Part shown: positions 16,522-25,173 of the stretch, one piece after another
How positions within the stretch are numbered: the first letter of the stretch is position 1
Layout of the letters: the number at the start of each line of letters is the position of its first letter
DNA from: Shewanella mangrovi
GTDB lineage: Bacteria; Pseudomonadota; Gammaproteobacteria; Enterobacterales; Shewanellaceae
Direction of reading: 5' to 3'
Assembly: GCF_000753795.1 (NCBI RefSeq)
Contig: NZ_JPEO01000006.1
Coordinates: forward strand, 1 to 64,000
Length of the DNA stretch: 64,000 nucleotides
Notes under the pieces: model-generated
The model's database searches: none
What the model was told of the DNA's origin: nothing
What the model saw: only the letters and a program-made list of their open reading frames with translations
Translations under genes and position numbers: made by a program

Positions 16522-18210
16522 ATGGACGACAACAAACGCCCGCTCTATATGCCATTTGCGGGTCCAGCACTTCTCGAAGCACCCTTGATCAACAAAGGCA
16601 GCGCCTTTACCGAAGAAGAACGTACTTCGTTCAACCTCGAAGGCCTGCTGCCATACTACATTGAGACCATTGAAGAACAGGCGTCACGCGCCTATGACCA
16701 GTTCCGCAGTTTCAATAACGCTTTAGATAAACACATTTATCTGCGTAACATTCAAGACACCAACGAAACCTTGTTCTATCGTCTGGTACAAAACCATATT
16801 TCTGAGATGATGCCGATTATTTACACGCCAACTGTGGGGCTGGCGTGTGAGCGTTTCTCAAAAAACTGGCGTCGTAACCGTGGACTGTTTATCTCTTACC
16901 CGGCGAAAGAACGTATTGACGATATTCTCAATAACTCGACCCGCCATAAGGTGAAAGTGATTGTGATTACCGACGGTGAACGCATTCTAGGGTTGGGTGA
17001 CCAAGGTATCGGCGGCATGGGGATCCCGATTGGTAAACTGTCGCTATATACCAGCTGTGGCGGTATTAGCCCGGCTTATACGCTACCGATCACCTTAGAC
17101 GTCGGCACAGATAATCCGCACTTGCTGGAAGATCCTATGTACATGGGCTGGCGCCATAAGCGTATGGGCGGCGAAGAATATGCTGAATTTGTTGATTCAG
17201 TATTGGAAGCCATTCATCGTCGCTGGCCTGATGCCTTGATCCAGTTTGAAGACTTCGCGCAAAAGAACGCCATGCCACTGTTGCAACGCTACAAAGATAA
17301 GTACTGTTGCTTTAACGACGATATTCAAGGCACTGCTGCCGTGACTGTCGGTTCGTTGCTGGCGGCCTGTAAAGCGGCCAATACTCAACTGAGCGAACAA
17401 CGTATCGCCTTCCTCGGTGCGGGTAGCGCCGGTTGTGGTATCGCCGAAGCGATTATCGCGCAGATGGTGTCAGAAGGCATCAGCGACGAACAAGCGCGTC
17501 GCCAAGTATTCATGGTGGATCGCTGGGGTCTGTTGCAAGACAACATGCCTAACCTGCACAACTTCCAAAGCGCCTTGGCGCAGAAGCGTGAATATATCGA
17601 GAATTGGAGCAATTTCTGCGACAACATCTCACTGCTGGATGTCGTCAACAATGCTAAGCCGACCATTCTGATTGGGGTTTCTGGCGCGCCAGGTCTCTTC
17701 AGTGAGGAAATCATCAAAGCGATGCATAGCCATTGTGCTCGCCCGATTGTATTCCCATTGTCGAACCCGACCAGCCGCGTAGAAGCAACGCCAAAAGACA
17801 TTCTCTATTGGACCGATGCACAAGCATTAGTGGCAACCGGCAGCCCATTCGAGCCAGTCGTTGTCGATGGTAAAACCTATGAAATTGCCCAGTGCAACAA
17901 CAGCTATATCTTCCCCGGTATCGGCTTAGGTGTACTGGCAACGGGCGCCAGCCGAGTTTCAGATGAGATGCTGATGGCATCGAGCCGCGCCTTAGCTGAA
18001 TGCTCACCACTGGCACAGAACGGCGAAGGTTCTCTGCTACCGCGTCTGGAAGACATTCATGCGGTAAGTAAATATATTGCCTTTGAAGTCGGTAAAGTTG
18101 CGATTGAACAGGGTTATGCCCTGCCAAAAACGGACGAACTGCTCAAACAGGCGATTGAAGATAACTTCTGGAGACCAGAATATCGTCGTTACCGCCGTAC
18201 CTCGTTCTAA
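16522..18210 (+). CDS. maeA: NAD-dependent malic enzyme
   Basis: This enzyme oxidatively decarboxylates L-malate to pyruvate with NAD+ and a divalent metal, linking the TCA cycle to pyruvate. The 562-residue length and the sequence fit the SfcA/MaeA type: [10 protein letters not shown] near the N-terminus, [27 protein letters not shown] (malic enzyme signature), FEDFAQKNA with the metal-binding acidic residues, DDIQGTAAV, and the NAD fold [20 protein letters not shown] precedes the ATG. The 163-bp region upstream is AT-rich with no recognised operator. Confidence 0.95.
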   Translation: MDDNKRPLYMPFAGPALLEAPLINKGSAFTEEERTSFNLEGLLPYYIETIEEQASRAYDQFRSFNNALDKHIYLRNIQDTNETLFYRLVQNHISEMMPIIYTPTVGLACERFSKNWRRNRGLFISYPAKERIDDILNNSTRHKVKVIVITDGERILGLGDQGIGGMGIPIGKLSLYTSCGGISPAYTLPITLDVGTDNPHLLEDPMYMGWRHKRMGGEEYAEFVDSVLEAIHRRWPDALIQFEDFAQKNAMPLLQRYKDKYCCFNDDIQGTAAVTVGSLLAACKAANTQLSEQRIAFLGAGSAGCGIAEAIIAQMVSEGISDEQARRQVFMVDRWGLLQDNMPNLHNFQSALAQKREYIENWSNFCDNISLLDVVNNAKPTILIGVSGAPGLFSEEIIKAMHSHCARPIVFPLSNPTSRVEATPKDILYWTDAQALVATGSPFEPVVVDGKTYEIAQCNNSYIFPGIGLGVLATGASRVSDEMLMASSRALAECSPLAQNGEGSLLPRLEDIHAVSKYIAFEVGKVAIEQGYALPKTDELLKQAIEDNFWRPEYRRYRRTSF

Positions 18211-18226
18211 ACCTAAGGTTGCAAGC

Positions 18227-18255
18227 AAAAACGGATGCCAAGGCATCCGTTTTTA
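18227..18255. terminator. Terminator between maeA and the DUF3069-like gene
   Basis: AAAAACGGATGCC-aa-GGCATCCGTTTTT is a near-perfect hairpin with A and T tracts on both sides. It can serve maeA and the convergent minus-strand gene. Confidence 0.88.
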
Positions 18256-18274
18256 TTTTGGCACAATCACCAAA

Positions 18275-18718
18275 TTAAGCTGTTAGGCCAATAACTTCGC
18301 GCATGCTATTGAGCAAACGACGATCGGTGCGGGCTTTCTTCAGCTTCCGAATACTTTCACGCAGCGCATCCTTGGCAATACGGGCGTAGATACCATCGGT
18401 ATCTTGCTGGGAGATCTCTTGCTCACTATCCGCTTGTTTTTCAGCAAGCTGTTGCCCCACCATACTCAATTGCAACCAAGCGGCAGCAATAAAGAAGCCA
18501 TGAAAATGTGCTTTTGACATCAGCTTGGTCGCACTGGCTGGCAGCCCCAGCCACGCTTCTTCAAAAGTGGCAGTTCTGTCTGCTAGCAGCTCGTCAAACA
18601 AGCTATCATAAGCTTCACGCAAGCCTTGCGGCAGTTTGTCCATCGGTAAAACCGTGGCACAGATGTTGACCGCCGCGGCGTAAGCCTGCTCGCGATATTC
18701 AGTGGTTTGTTCGCTCAT
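18275..18718 (-). CDS. DUF3069-like hypothetical protein
   Basis: A 147-residue, probably cytoplasmic, all-helical protein of unknown function. The pattern (LPQGLREAYDSLFDELLADRTATFEEAWLGLPASATKLMSKAHFHGFFIAAAWLQL) resembles the DUF3069 family, found in Shewanella and Vibrio; this assignment is from memory. The start at 18718 has GGGAG before it; a longer reading from 18769 would cover the promoter region shared with queG. The C-terminus is rich in Arg and Lys. Confidence 0.65.
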   Translation of the reverse strand: MSEQTTEYREQAYAAAVNICATVLPMDKLPQGLREAYDSLFDELLADRTATFEEAWLGLPASATKLMSKAHFHGFFIAAAWLQLSMVGQQLAEKQADSEQEISQQDTDGIYARIAKDALRESIRKLKKARTDRRLLNSMREVIGLTA

Positions 18719-18852
18719 ATGCACTCCCAATAAAAATCGGCGGCAAGTATAGCATTGCGTCGGTGCCAATAGCAGCGATTCACTGCCGTCAGCCGAGTGA
18801 ATTTGCTATCATGGCGCCAGCTTCGATTTCACCTAACCTGACAGCCGATTGC

Positions 18853-20028
18853 ATGACCAATACGCCATCACCGTTTGATGCCAGCCTTCTCAATCAGCTT
18901 GCCCGCGACATAAAACAGTGGGGGCAAGAGCTTGGCTTTGCCAAAGTGGGCATCTGCGATATTGACTTGGCGGCAGAAGAGCCGATATTACAGCAATGGT
19001 TGGATAAGGGCTATCACGGTGAAATGGGCTATATGGCAAGCCACGGTATGATGCGTGCGCGCCCGGCAGAGCTGCATCCCGGCACGGTGAGAGTCATTTC
19101 CGTACGCATGGATTACCTGCCACCTCAGGCGCGGTTTGCCACCAATCTGAAAGACCCCAAAATGGCATATATTTCAAGATATGCTGGCGGGCGTGATTAT
19201 CACAAGCTGCTAAGAAATCGCCTAAAGCAGCTGGGAGAAAGAATCAACCAAGCGCTAGCAGCATTCTCTCTGCCGGACAGTGGCTATCGCCCATTTGTCG
19301 ATTCGGCACCGATTTTGGAGCGGCCGTTAGCGGAAAAGGCTGGCATTGGCTGGACAGGCAAACATTCGCTAATCCTCGCTGAAGAGGCTGGCAGCTGGTT
19401 TTTCCTCGGTGAGTTGCTGATTAATCTGCCGTTGCCTGTCGATGTTGCGGTGACCGAGCAGTGCGGCAACTGCGTGGCCTGTATCACCTCCTGCCCGACT
19501 GGCGCCATTGTCGAGCCCTATGTGGTCGATGCTCGACGCTGTATCTCCTATCTCACCATTGAACTGCAAGGGGCGATTCCAGAGGAATTACGGCCACTGC
19601 TCGGTAACCGTATCTATGGTTGCGACGATTGCCAACTGGTATGCCCGGTCAATCGCGCAGCACCATTAACCGCCGAGCAAGACTTCCATATTCGGCCGCA
19701 ACTACAACAGATGTCACTGTTAACTTTATTTGCTTGGAACGAAGCCACCTTTCTGAAACAAACTGAAGGCAGTGCAATTCGCCGTATCGGCCATGAACGT
19801 TGGCAACGTAATATTGCGGTAGCGTTGGGAAATGCCCCATTTGATGACCAGATAGTCGCCGCGCTTACCACTGCCAAAGTCAGTGCCAGTGCCAGCACAC
19901 TCGTGCTAGAACATATTGAGTGGGCACTGCAGCAACAATTGCACAAGCAGCAGACGCAAAGTCATGACAACCGCAAACAGCAGCGTCTGCTACGGATTAT
20001 TGAGAAAGGTTTACCCCGCGACGCCTAA
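18853..20028 (+). CDS. queG: Epoxyqueuosine reductase QueG
   Basis: QueG performs the last step of queuosine synthesis on tRNA, reducing epoxyqueuosine with cobalamin and two [4Fe-4S] clusters. The protein of about 391 residues has an N-terminal block IKQWGQELGFAKVGICDIDL, RYAGGRDYHKLLRNRLKQL, and ferredoxin motifs CGNCVACITSCPTGAI and CDDCQLVCPVN. I chose the ATG at 18853 because it matches the E. coli N-terminus; upstream in-frame starts at 18763 and 18811 exist, but the sequence there looks like promoter. The C-terminus carries the usual HEAT-like extension. Confidence 0.93.
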   Translation: MTNTPSPFDASLLNQLARDIKQWGQELGFAKVGICDIDLAAEEPILQQWLDKGYHGEMGYMASHGMMRARPAELHPGTVRVISVRMDYLPPQARFATNLKDPKMAYISRYAGGRDYHKLLRNRLKQLGERINQALAAFSLPDSGYRPFVDSAPILERPLAEKAGIGWTGKHSLILAEEAGSWFFLGELLINLPLPVDVAVTEQCGNCVACITSCPTGAIVEPYVVDARRCISYLTIELQGAIPEELRPLLGNRIYGCDDCQLVCPVNRAAPLTAEQDFHIRPQLQQMSLLTLFAWNEATFLKQTEGSAIRRIGHERWQRNIAVALGNAPFDDQIVAALTTAKVSASASTLVLEHIEWALQQQLHKQQTQSHDNRKQQRLLRIIEKGLPRDA

Positions 20029-20033
20029 CGCGC

Positions 20034-20246
20034 CTAAGACTCATTGTCTAAGGTAAAGCCGACTTTGATGGTCACCTGCCAATGGGCAACCACGCCCGCC
20101 TCAATATGACCACGGTTTTCGACCACCTCAAACCAACGCAGATGGTGTAACGACTGGCTGGCGGCAGCGATGGCATTTCTGATGGCATCATCAGAGCTGA
20201 TGGGCGAAGAACCGGTTAGCTCAATTATCTTATAGACATGGCTCAT
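20034..20246 (-). CDS. Dodecin family flavin-binding protein
   Basis: A 70-residue protein of the dodecin family, which forms dodecameric shells that store FMN/FAD or related flavins. The start [26 protein letters not shown] is typical, and the [12 protein letters not shown] segment supplies the flavin-stacking Trp and the conserved strand. GAGGAG lies 6 nt before the ATG at 20246, which settles that start over one 9 codons upstream. It converges with queG, 5 bp between stops. Confidence 0.9.
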   Translation of the reverse strand: MSHVYKIIELTGSSPISSDDAIRNAIAAASQSLHHLRWFEVVENRGHIEAGVVAHWQVTIKVGFTLDNES

Positions 20247-20313
20247 ATATGACTCCTCAAATGACAGCGACACTCACAGTATAGTCAGTGTCGCTGTGCT
20301 TAGGAGTGAGCGG

Positions 20314-22581
20314 CTAACCTAAGCGACGGCGCAGTTCGCGCGCAGCATTCACCATGTTTTTCAGCGCCGGCTCAACTTCATGCCACTGACGGGTTTTCAA
20401 GCCGCAATCGGGGTTCACCCACAGCTGTCGCAGCGGAATACGTTCGGCCGCTTTTTCCATCAAGGCGACCATTTCCGCCTCAGTCGGAATGTTCGGGGAA
20501 TGGATGTCGTATACACCCGGACCAATTTCATTCGGGTAGTCAAAAGCTTCAAACACATCCAGTAACGCCATATGCGAGCGACTGGTTTCAATAGTAATCA
20601 CATCCGCATCCATGGCCGCAATCGCTTCAATCGTATCGTTGAATTCGCTGTAGCACATATGAGTATGAATTTGTGTGTCATCATCGGCCACACTCGCACT
20701 GAGGCGAAATGCCGCTACTGCCCAATCAAGATAATGCTGCCATTCGCTGCGTTTTAACGGTAAACCTTCGCGGAAAGCGGGCTCATCAATCTGGATAATA
20801 CCAATGCCAACCCGTTGCAGATCTGCCACTTCATCGCGGATCGCCAGCGCCAACTGCTGCGCAACGGTTTCGCGGGAAATATCTTCGCGACAGAAAGACC
20901 AGTGCAAAATGGTCACAGGACCGGTCAACATACCTTTCACCGGCTTTTCAGTTAAACTTTGAGCATAGCTGGCCCACTCAAGTGTCATCGGTTGTGGGCG
21001 ACTGACATCCGCATAAATGAGCGGCGGTTTTACGCAGCGCGAGCCATAACTTTGCACCCATCCGAATTGAGTAAAGCCAACGCCACTGAGCTGCTCACCA
21101 AAGTACTCCACCATATCAGTACGCTCCGCTTCACCATGTACCAGAACATCAATTCCGAGCTTTAACTGGCGCTCAATGGTGTCTTTAGTCACCAACTCAA
21201 GTTGCGTTTGGTAATCGTCGGCAGATACTTCGCCCTTGCGCCAGCGACTGCGCAAATGTCTTACCGCTTGAGTCTGAGGAAAAGAGCCGATGGTCGTCGT
21301 TGGTAACAGCGGCAACTGGTATTTGCGTTGCTGCGCTTGTTGCCGCACGGCAAATGCGTGTTGGCGCTGATAATCAGCTTCGCTGAGCTGTGCCAAACGC
21401 TGTGCAACCACGACATCACGCGCCTGTTGTCTCTCAGCTCTTACTCGCTGACAACGCTGACAGACAAGTTGCGACGCTGCCGCTAACGGTGCAATCAGCA
21501 ACTGCTGCAGCTCATTCAGTTCCCGCAATTTCTGCTTGGCAAACGCCAGCAAGGCTTTCAGTGATGGCGTGAGTTGCTGCTCAGAGTCGAGATCCACTGG
21601 CGTATGCAATAAAGAGCAACTCGGTGCCAGCCATAAACGCTCTCCCAACAGCTCGGCATATGGCGATAGCGTCTCGGCTAACAAATCCAACTCTGCCGCC
21701 CATACATTGCGCCCGTTGATAACGCCAGCGGATAGCACTTGCCCGGGTGCCAACGTGTCGGCAAACAATGCCAACTGATGGCTATCTGCCACCAAATCCA
21801 GATGGATCCCGGCGACCGATAACTGGCTGATGAGCGCATGATGATGCGCCACACTGCCATAGTAACTGGCAAGTAGCAGCTTCAGATTAACTTGCGACAA
21901 AACCTGATAACTCTGACGAATAGCCAGCTGCCAAGCGTCATCCAACTCTAATGCCAGCACTGGTTCGTCGAGCTGTACCCACTCAATACCAAGCGCTTTA
22001 AAACGTTCAAGCAGTTGCTGATAAGCCGCTAACAAATCGGGCAACAACTGTAATTTATCAAACTTAGTACCTACCGTTTTTGCTAGGTGCAGATAGCTGA
22101 CCGGACCAAGAATAACGGGTTTTACCTGATAGCCTAAGGCGAGTGCTTCTGCCGCTTCATCCAGCAGTTGCGGCCAACTCAAGCTAAATTGCTGTTGCTC
22201 ATTCAGTTCAGGCACTATGTAGTGATAGTTAGTATTAAAGAACTTCGTCATCTCAGCTGCTGCCGCTGGCGTGCCGCTTGGCGCACGACCACGAGCCACT
22301 CGAAACAAGGTATCAAGATCGATATCGCCTGCTTGATGACGCTCTGGAATCACCCCAAACGTTGCACTAAGCGTCAGCACTTGATCGTAGTAAGCAAAAT
22401 CCCCCACGGGCAGGAGTTCAACCCCGGCTTCGGCTTGCCACTGCCAATGAGTGCGACGTAACTCTTCTGCAATTGCCAACAACTGAGGTTGCGTTATCTC
22501 TTCGCGCCAATATTTTTCTAAGGCGAACTTCAATTCACGCTCGCAACCAATGCGGGGAAATCCGAGGCTGTTTAATTTCAT
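20314..22581 (-). CDS. metE: Cobalamin-independent methionine synthase
   Basis: MetE transfers the methyl group of 5-methyltetrahydropteroyl-triglutamate directly to homocysteine to make methionine. The protein is 755 residues (E. coli 753), with the N-terminal barrel (MKLNSLGFPRIGCERELKFALEKYW) and the C-terminal catalytic barrel. Zinc ligands are visible in IHTHMCYSEFND (His and Cys) and NPDCGLKTR (Cys). AAGGAT precedes the ATG at 22581. It diverges from metR across a region with MetJ boxes and a MetR site, so it is repressed by MetJ/AdoMet and activated by MetR/homocysteine. Confidence 0.97.
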   Translation of the reverse strand: MKLNSLGFPRIGCERELKFALEKYWREEITQPQLLAIAEELRRTHWQWQAEAGVELLPVGDFAYYDQVLTLSATFGVIPERHQAGDIDLDTLFRVARGRAPSGTPAAAAEMTKFFNTNYHYIVPELNEQQQFSLSWPQLLDEAAEALALGYQVKPVILGPVSYLHLAKTVGTKFDKLQLLPDLLAAYQQLLERFKALGIEWVQLDEPVLALELDDAWQLAIRQSYQVLSQVNLKLLLASYYGSVAHHHALISQLSVAGIHLDLVADSHQLALFADTLAPGQVLSAGVINGRNVWAAELDLLAETLSPYAELLGERLWLAPSCSLLHTPVDLDSEQQLTPSLKALLAFAKQKLRELNELQQLLIAPLAAASQLVCQRCQRVRAERQQARDVVVAQRLAQLSEADYQRQHAFAVRQQAQQRKYQLPLLPTTTIGSFPQTQAVRHLRSRWRKGEVSADDYQTQLELVTKDTIERQLKLGIDVLVHGEAERTDMVEYFGEQLSGVGFTQFGWVQSYGSRCVKPPLIYADVSRPQPMTLEWASYAQSLTEKPVKGMLTGPVTILHWSFCREDISRETVAQQLALAIRDEVADLQRVGIGIIQIDEPAFREGLPLKRSEWQHYLDWAVAAFRLSASVADDDTQIHTHMCYSEFNDTIEAIAAMDADVITIETSRSHMALLDVFEAFDYPNEIGPGVYDIHSPNIPTEAEMVALMEKAAERIPLRQLWVNPDCGLKTRQWHEVEPALKNMVNAARELRRRLG

Positions 22582-22626
22582 GAGCAAATCCTTTATCGGT
22601 AATGGGATGATCGCCAAAACTGTTTT

Positions 22627-22650
22627 AGGCGTCTGGACGTCTAGAAGTTT
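22627..22650 (-). promoter_or_regulatory. MetJ operator (three tandem met boxes) for metE
   Basis: Three contiguous 8-mers, AGGCGTCT, GGACGTCT and AGAAGTTT, match the MetJ consensus AGACGTCT at 7, 7 and 6 of 8 positions. MetJ dimers bind such tandem boxes cooperatively with AdoMet. They lie 46-69 bp upstream of the metE start. Confidence 0.8.
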
Positions 22651-22676
22651 ATTATGATAGGCTGCACCCATTCAAA

Positions 22677-22689
22677 CGAATTGCTTTCA
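22677..22689. promoter_or_regulatory. MetR binding site in the metE-metR intergenic region
   Basis: CGAA-N5-TTCA matches the MetR consensus TGAA-N5-TTCA at 7 of 8 positions. It lies between the two divergent genes, nearer metR, as in enteric bacteria. Confidence 0.6.
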
Positions 22690-22716
22690 TCAACAACATG
22701 AGCAGGATTCAACCCC

Positions 22717-23631
22717 ATGGCAATGATTGAACTGCGCCACCTGAGAACGGTGCTGGCACTCAAACAAACAGGAAGTTTGGCGGCTGCCGCCAGTAAGTGC
22801 TTTGTCACGCAATCGGCGCTGTCACACCAATTGAAAGAGCTGGAATCTCGCATTGAAGCCAAGGTGTTTGTGCGCAAAAGCAAGCCGCTTGCCTTTACCG
22901 AAGAAGGATTAAAACTGGTCGATTTGGCGGAAGATATTCTGCCTAAAGTCAGCGCGACCGAACAGCAGCTAAAAGCGGCGAGCAACGACGAACATGCACC
23001 ATTGCGTATCGGTATCGACTGTCATAGCTGTTATCGTTGGTTGATGCCGGTGATGGCACAGTTCAAACAGCAATTTCCGGATGAACGGCTTGACCTGCTT
23101 AGTCGCTATTCGTTTGATGCACTCGATGCGCTTGAGCAAGGGGAGTTAGATCTGGTGCTGACCTCAGATCCCATCGCAAATCATTCACTGCACTTTGAAC
23201 ATTTGTCCGAATTTGAGGTGAAATTGGTGGTAGGCAAAGATACTGCATTAGCCAAGTGCGATTATGTCACACCAACACAGTTGGCAGGCGAAGCTATCAT
23301 CAGTTATCCAGTACCGCTGTCACGCTTAGATTTAGTGCAGTATTTTCTGGCGCCAGCAGGCGTAGCACCCGGGCCACAAAAAACCTGCGATCTTACCAAT
23401 ATGCTGCTGCAGCGCATCGCCTGTGGTGAAGGCGTCGCCAGTCTGCCAAATTGGTCTTTGACTGAAGCGCAAGGCTTGAGCTTAACCACAGTAAGATTGG
23501 GAGAAAACGGCCTGTTCCGGCCGCTGTATGCCGCCATAAGACACGATACTCAAGCGAAGCACAACCCGCTGATAAGCCGGGTCATGCAGCTGATAGCGAA
23601 CGCGACCCGCACCGAAGCCGTCGCGGTTTAG
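22717..23631 (+). CDS. metR: LysR-type regulator MetR
   Basis: MetR activates metE and other methionine genes using homocysteine as co-effector. The 304-residue protein has an N-terminal winged helix-turn-helix (LRHLRTVLALKQTGSLAAAASKCFVTQSALSHQ) and a periplasmic-binding-like effector domain with the MetR-typical stretches RIGIDCHSCYRWLMPVM and ELDLVLTSDP. A second in-frame ATG at 22723 (MIELRH) is where E. coli MetR aligns; either start is possible. Divergent placement next to metE supports the name. Confidence 0.93.
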   Translation: MAMIELRHLRTVLALKQTGSLAAAASKCFVTQSALSHQLKELESRIEAKVFVRKSKPLAFTEEGLKLVDLAEDILPKVSATEQQLKAASNDEHAPLRIGIDCHSCYRWLMPVMAQFKQQFPDERLDLLSRYSFDALDALEQGELDLVLTSDPIANHSLHFEHLSEFEVKLVVGKDTALAKCDYVTPTQLAGEAIISYPVPLSRLDLVQYFLAPAGVAPGPQKTCDLTNMLLQRIACGEGVASLPNWSLTEAQGLSLTTVRLGENGLFRPLYAAIRHDTQAKHNPLISRVMQLIANATRTEAVAV

Positions 23632-23637
23632 CCTGAG

Positions 23638-24363
23638 TTACAGCGGATTTAGCAGTAGACCACGCATTGACAGAATGCGGCGTAACACTAACCCAGGTGA
23701 GTTAGCATCGCGGGTTTGTCTGAGGTTATGAGCAATCATAAATTCATGCTTTAGCTCATCATCTAGGCCCAAAGATTCAAATGCCTCTAGCGTGAGCGTT
23801 TGCTGCTGAGTATCAATCAAACTTTTGATGATGCTCAGCGGAAAACATTGCTCGGCTTCGGCGTTCATATAGGCAAATGCGGTTAATGCAATAATCTGCC
23901 CAAACACACTGAATAGTGCCAGCGTTTGTACTTCATCCGGATCGATACTGACCCCCTGCATCTGATGCAGGCTGTCTACTGCTTCGGTGGCAATGCTTTC
24001 CGTTAGACGCCAATAGCCCTGCACTAACTTGCGATATGGCTGTGGCAATTCATCTAAACGCTCCTTCAAATAGAAGGTAAAAGCATAACGATAGATATTC
24101 ACTTGGCCGAGGCGGATCAAGGCATCTTTTAAGGTGCGATTAGCCGTTTTTACAGACGGTGCCGATGCGCAATTGCAACGCCACAACAAATGAGCGGCTA
24201 AGGCGGGATCGGTAGAGACGATATCAATTACATTACGGATATCACCATCGGCGATGATGGCTTTTTTCAGCGGTACTAAGGTTGCTCGGCGACCAATCAC
24301 CTGTTCTTCGTTGGAAATTATCGCGCGTACCTGAGTCAACACCTGCTGTTCAAGATCTGTCAT
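23638..24363 (-). CDS. HDOD domain protein
   Basis: A 241-residue protein dominated by an HDOD domain (about 20-210): VPLKKAIIADGDIRNVIDIVSTDPALAAHLLWRCN and the TLKDALIRLGQVNIYRYAF block. HDOD modules are HD-like but lack phosphohydrolase ligands and usually act as scaffolds in signalling. There is no attached output domain. It converges with metR with 6 bp between stops. The ribosome site is weak. The partner is unknown. Confidence 0.8.
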   Translation of the reverse strand: MTDLEQQVLTQVRAIISNEEQVIGRRATLVPLKKAIIADGDIRNVIDIVSTDPALAAHLLWRCNCASAPSVKTANRTLKDALIRLGQVNIYRYAFTFYLKERLDELPQPYRKLVQGYWRLTESIATEAVDSLHQMQGVSIDPDEVQTLALFSVFGQIIALTAFAYMNAEAEQCFPLSIIKSLIDTQQQTLTLEAFESLGLDDELKHEFMIAHNLRQTRDANSPGLVLRRILSMRGLLLNPL

Positions 24364-24472
24364 GGCAATCTTAACCTGCTGTATTTGTCCGTATTAATGC
24401 TTGTTCAGTATGGCAGGAATTTACCCATAAAACGCCCCTGAGGGTCAAGTTGATTCGCGCATTCTCGATAAC

Positions 24473-25072
24473 TCACATCGAAAAGGCGCCTTCCTGCTGC
24501 AATTTTGCAAAAATTTGTTGTGCTAACTGTTGATATCCGGCGGCATTGAGATGCACAGCATCAGATTTCAGCGCTGAATTACTGAGCAAATCTGGAATGG
24601 TGTCATCCATTAGTGGCACGTTAAATTCATCAGCCAGCGCCTTATAAATAGGCGATGCCGACAACAACAAACTCTTTTCAGGTACAGATAATAGCACCAC
24701 ACTGACGCCACGACCTTGAGCCGCCGCAATCATCGACGCTAAATTTTGCTGCAGTTGCTGCTTTGAGTGATTACGCAGAATATCGTTACCACCTTCGAGC
24801 AGAAGCAGTAAATCAGGTTGAGTTTCATCAAGCACATCAGGCAGGCGTAGCACGCCCTCGCTACTGGTCTCGCCAGAAACTCCTGCATTGATCACTTGGC
24901 AACCACACAGATGTGCCAGTTGCGTTGGATAATCATCGCCTGCACCAGCGCCGACACCAGCAGTAAGACTGTCACCAAAAGCCAACACTGTGGCCTGACT
25001 ATCCAGAGGCGGCAATGAGGGTTTTGAGCAACCGCTGACACATAACAGCAGTAACAGCACTATCCTTCGCAT
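24473..25072 (-). CDS. SGNH/GDSL esterase lipoprotein (TesA-like)
   Basis: A 199-residue hydrolase related to E. coli TesA (thioesterase I/arylesterase). SGNH blocks are all present: block I AFGDSLTAGVGAG (nucleophile Ser), block II NAGVSGETS (Gly), block III EGGNDILR (Asn), block V DAVHLNAAGY (Asp and His). Unlike E. coli TesA, which is a soluble periplasmic enzyme, the N-terminus has a lipobox (VSGC at about residue 15), so this copy should be lipid anchored. Confidence 0.88.
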   Translation of the reverse strand: MRRIVLLLLLCVSGCSKPSLPPLDSQATVLAFGDSLTAGVGAGAGDDYPTQLAHLCGCQVINAGVSGETSSEGVLRLPDVLDETQPDLLLLLEGGNDILRNHSKQQLQQNLASMIAAAQGRGVSVVLLSVPEKSLLLSASPIYKALADEFNVPLMDDTIPDLLSNSALKSDAVHLNAAGYQQLAQQIFAKLQQEGAFSM

Positions 25073-25120
25073 GGAATTCTACTCCGGTTAACAAGCGGTT
25101 AGCGCTTTCATAATGCCGTA

Positions 25121-25150
25121 AAAAAAGCCGCACTGACAAGCGCGGCTTTA
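25121..25150 (-). terminator. Terminator of the BtuB-like receptor gene
   Basis: Read leftward, AAAGCCGC-gcttgtcagt-GCGGCTTTTTTT forms a hairpin followed by a T run just after the receptor stop codon. Confidence 0.8.
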
Positions 25151-25173
25151 CTGACCAAGGAGTCTAGATTCCG

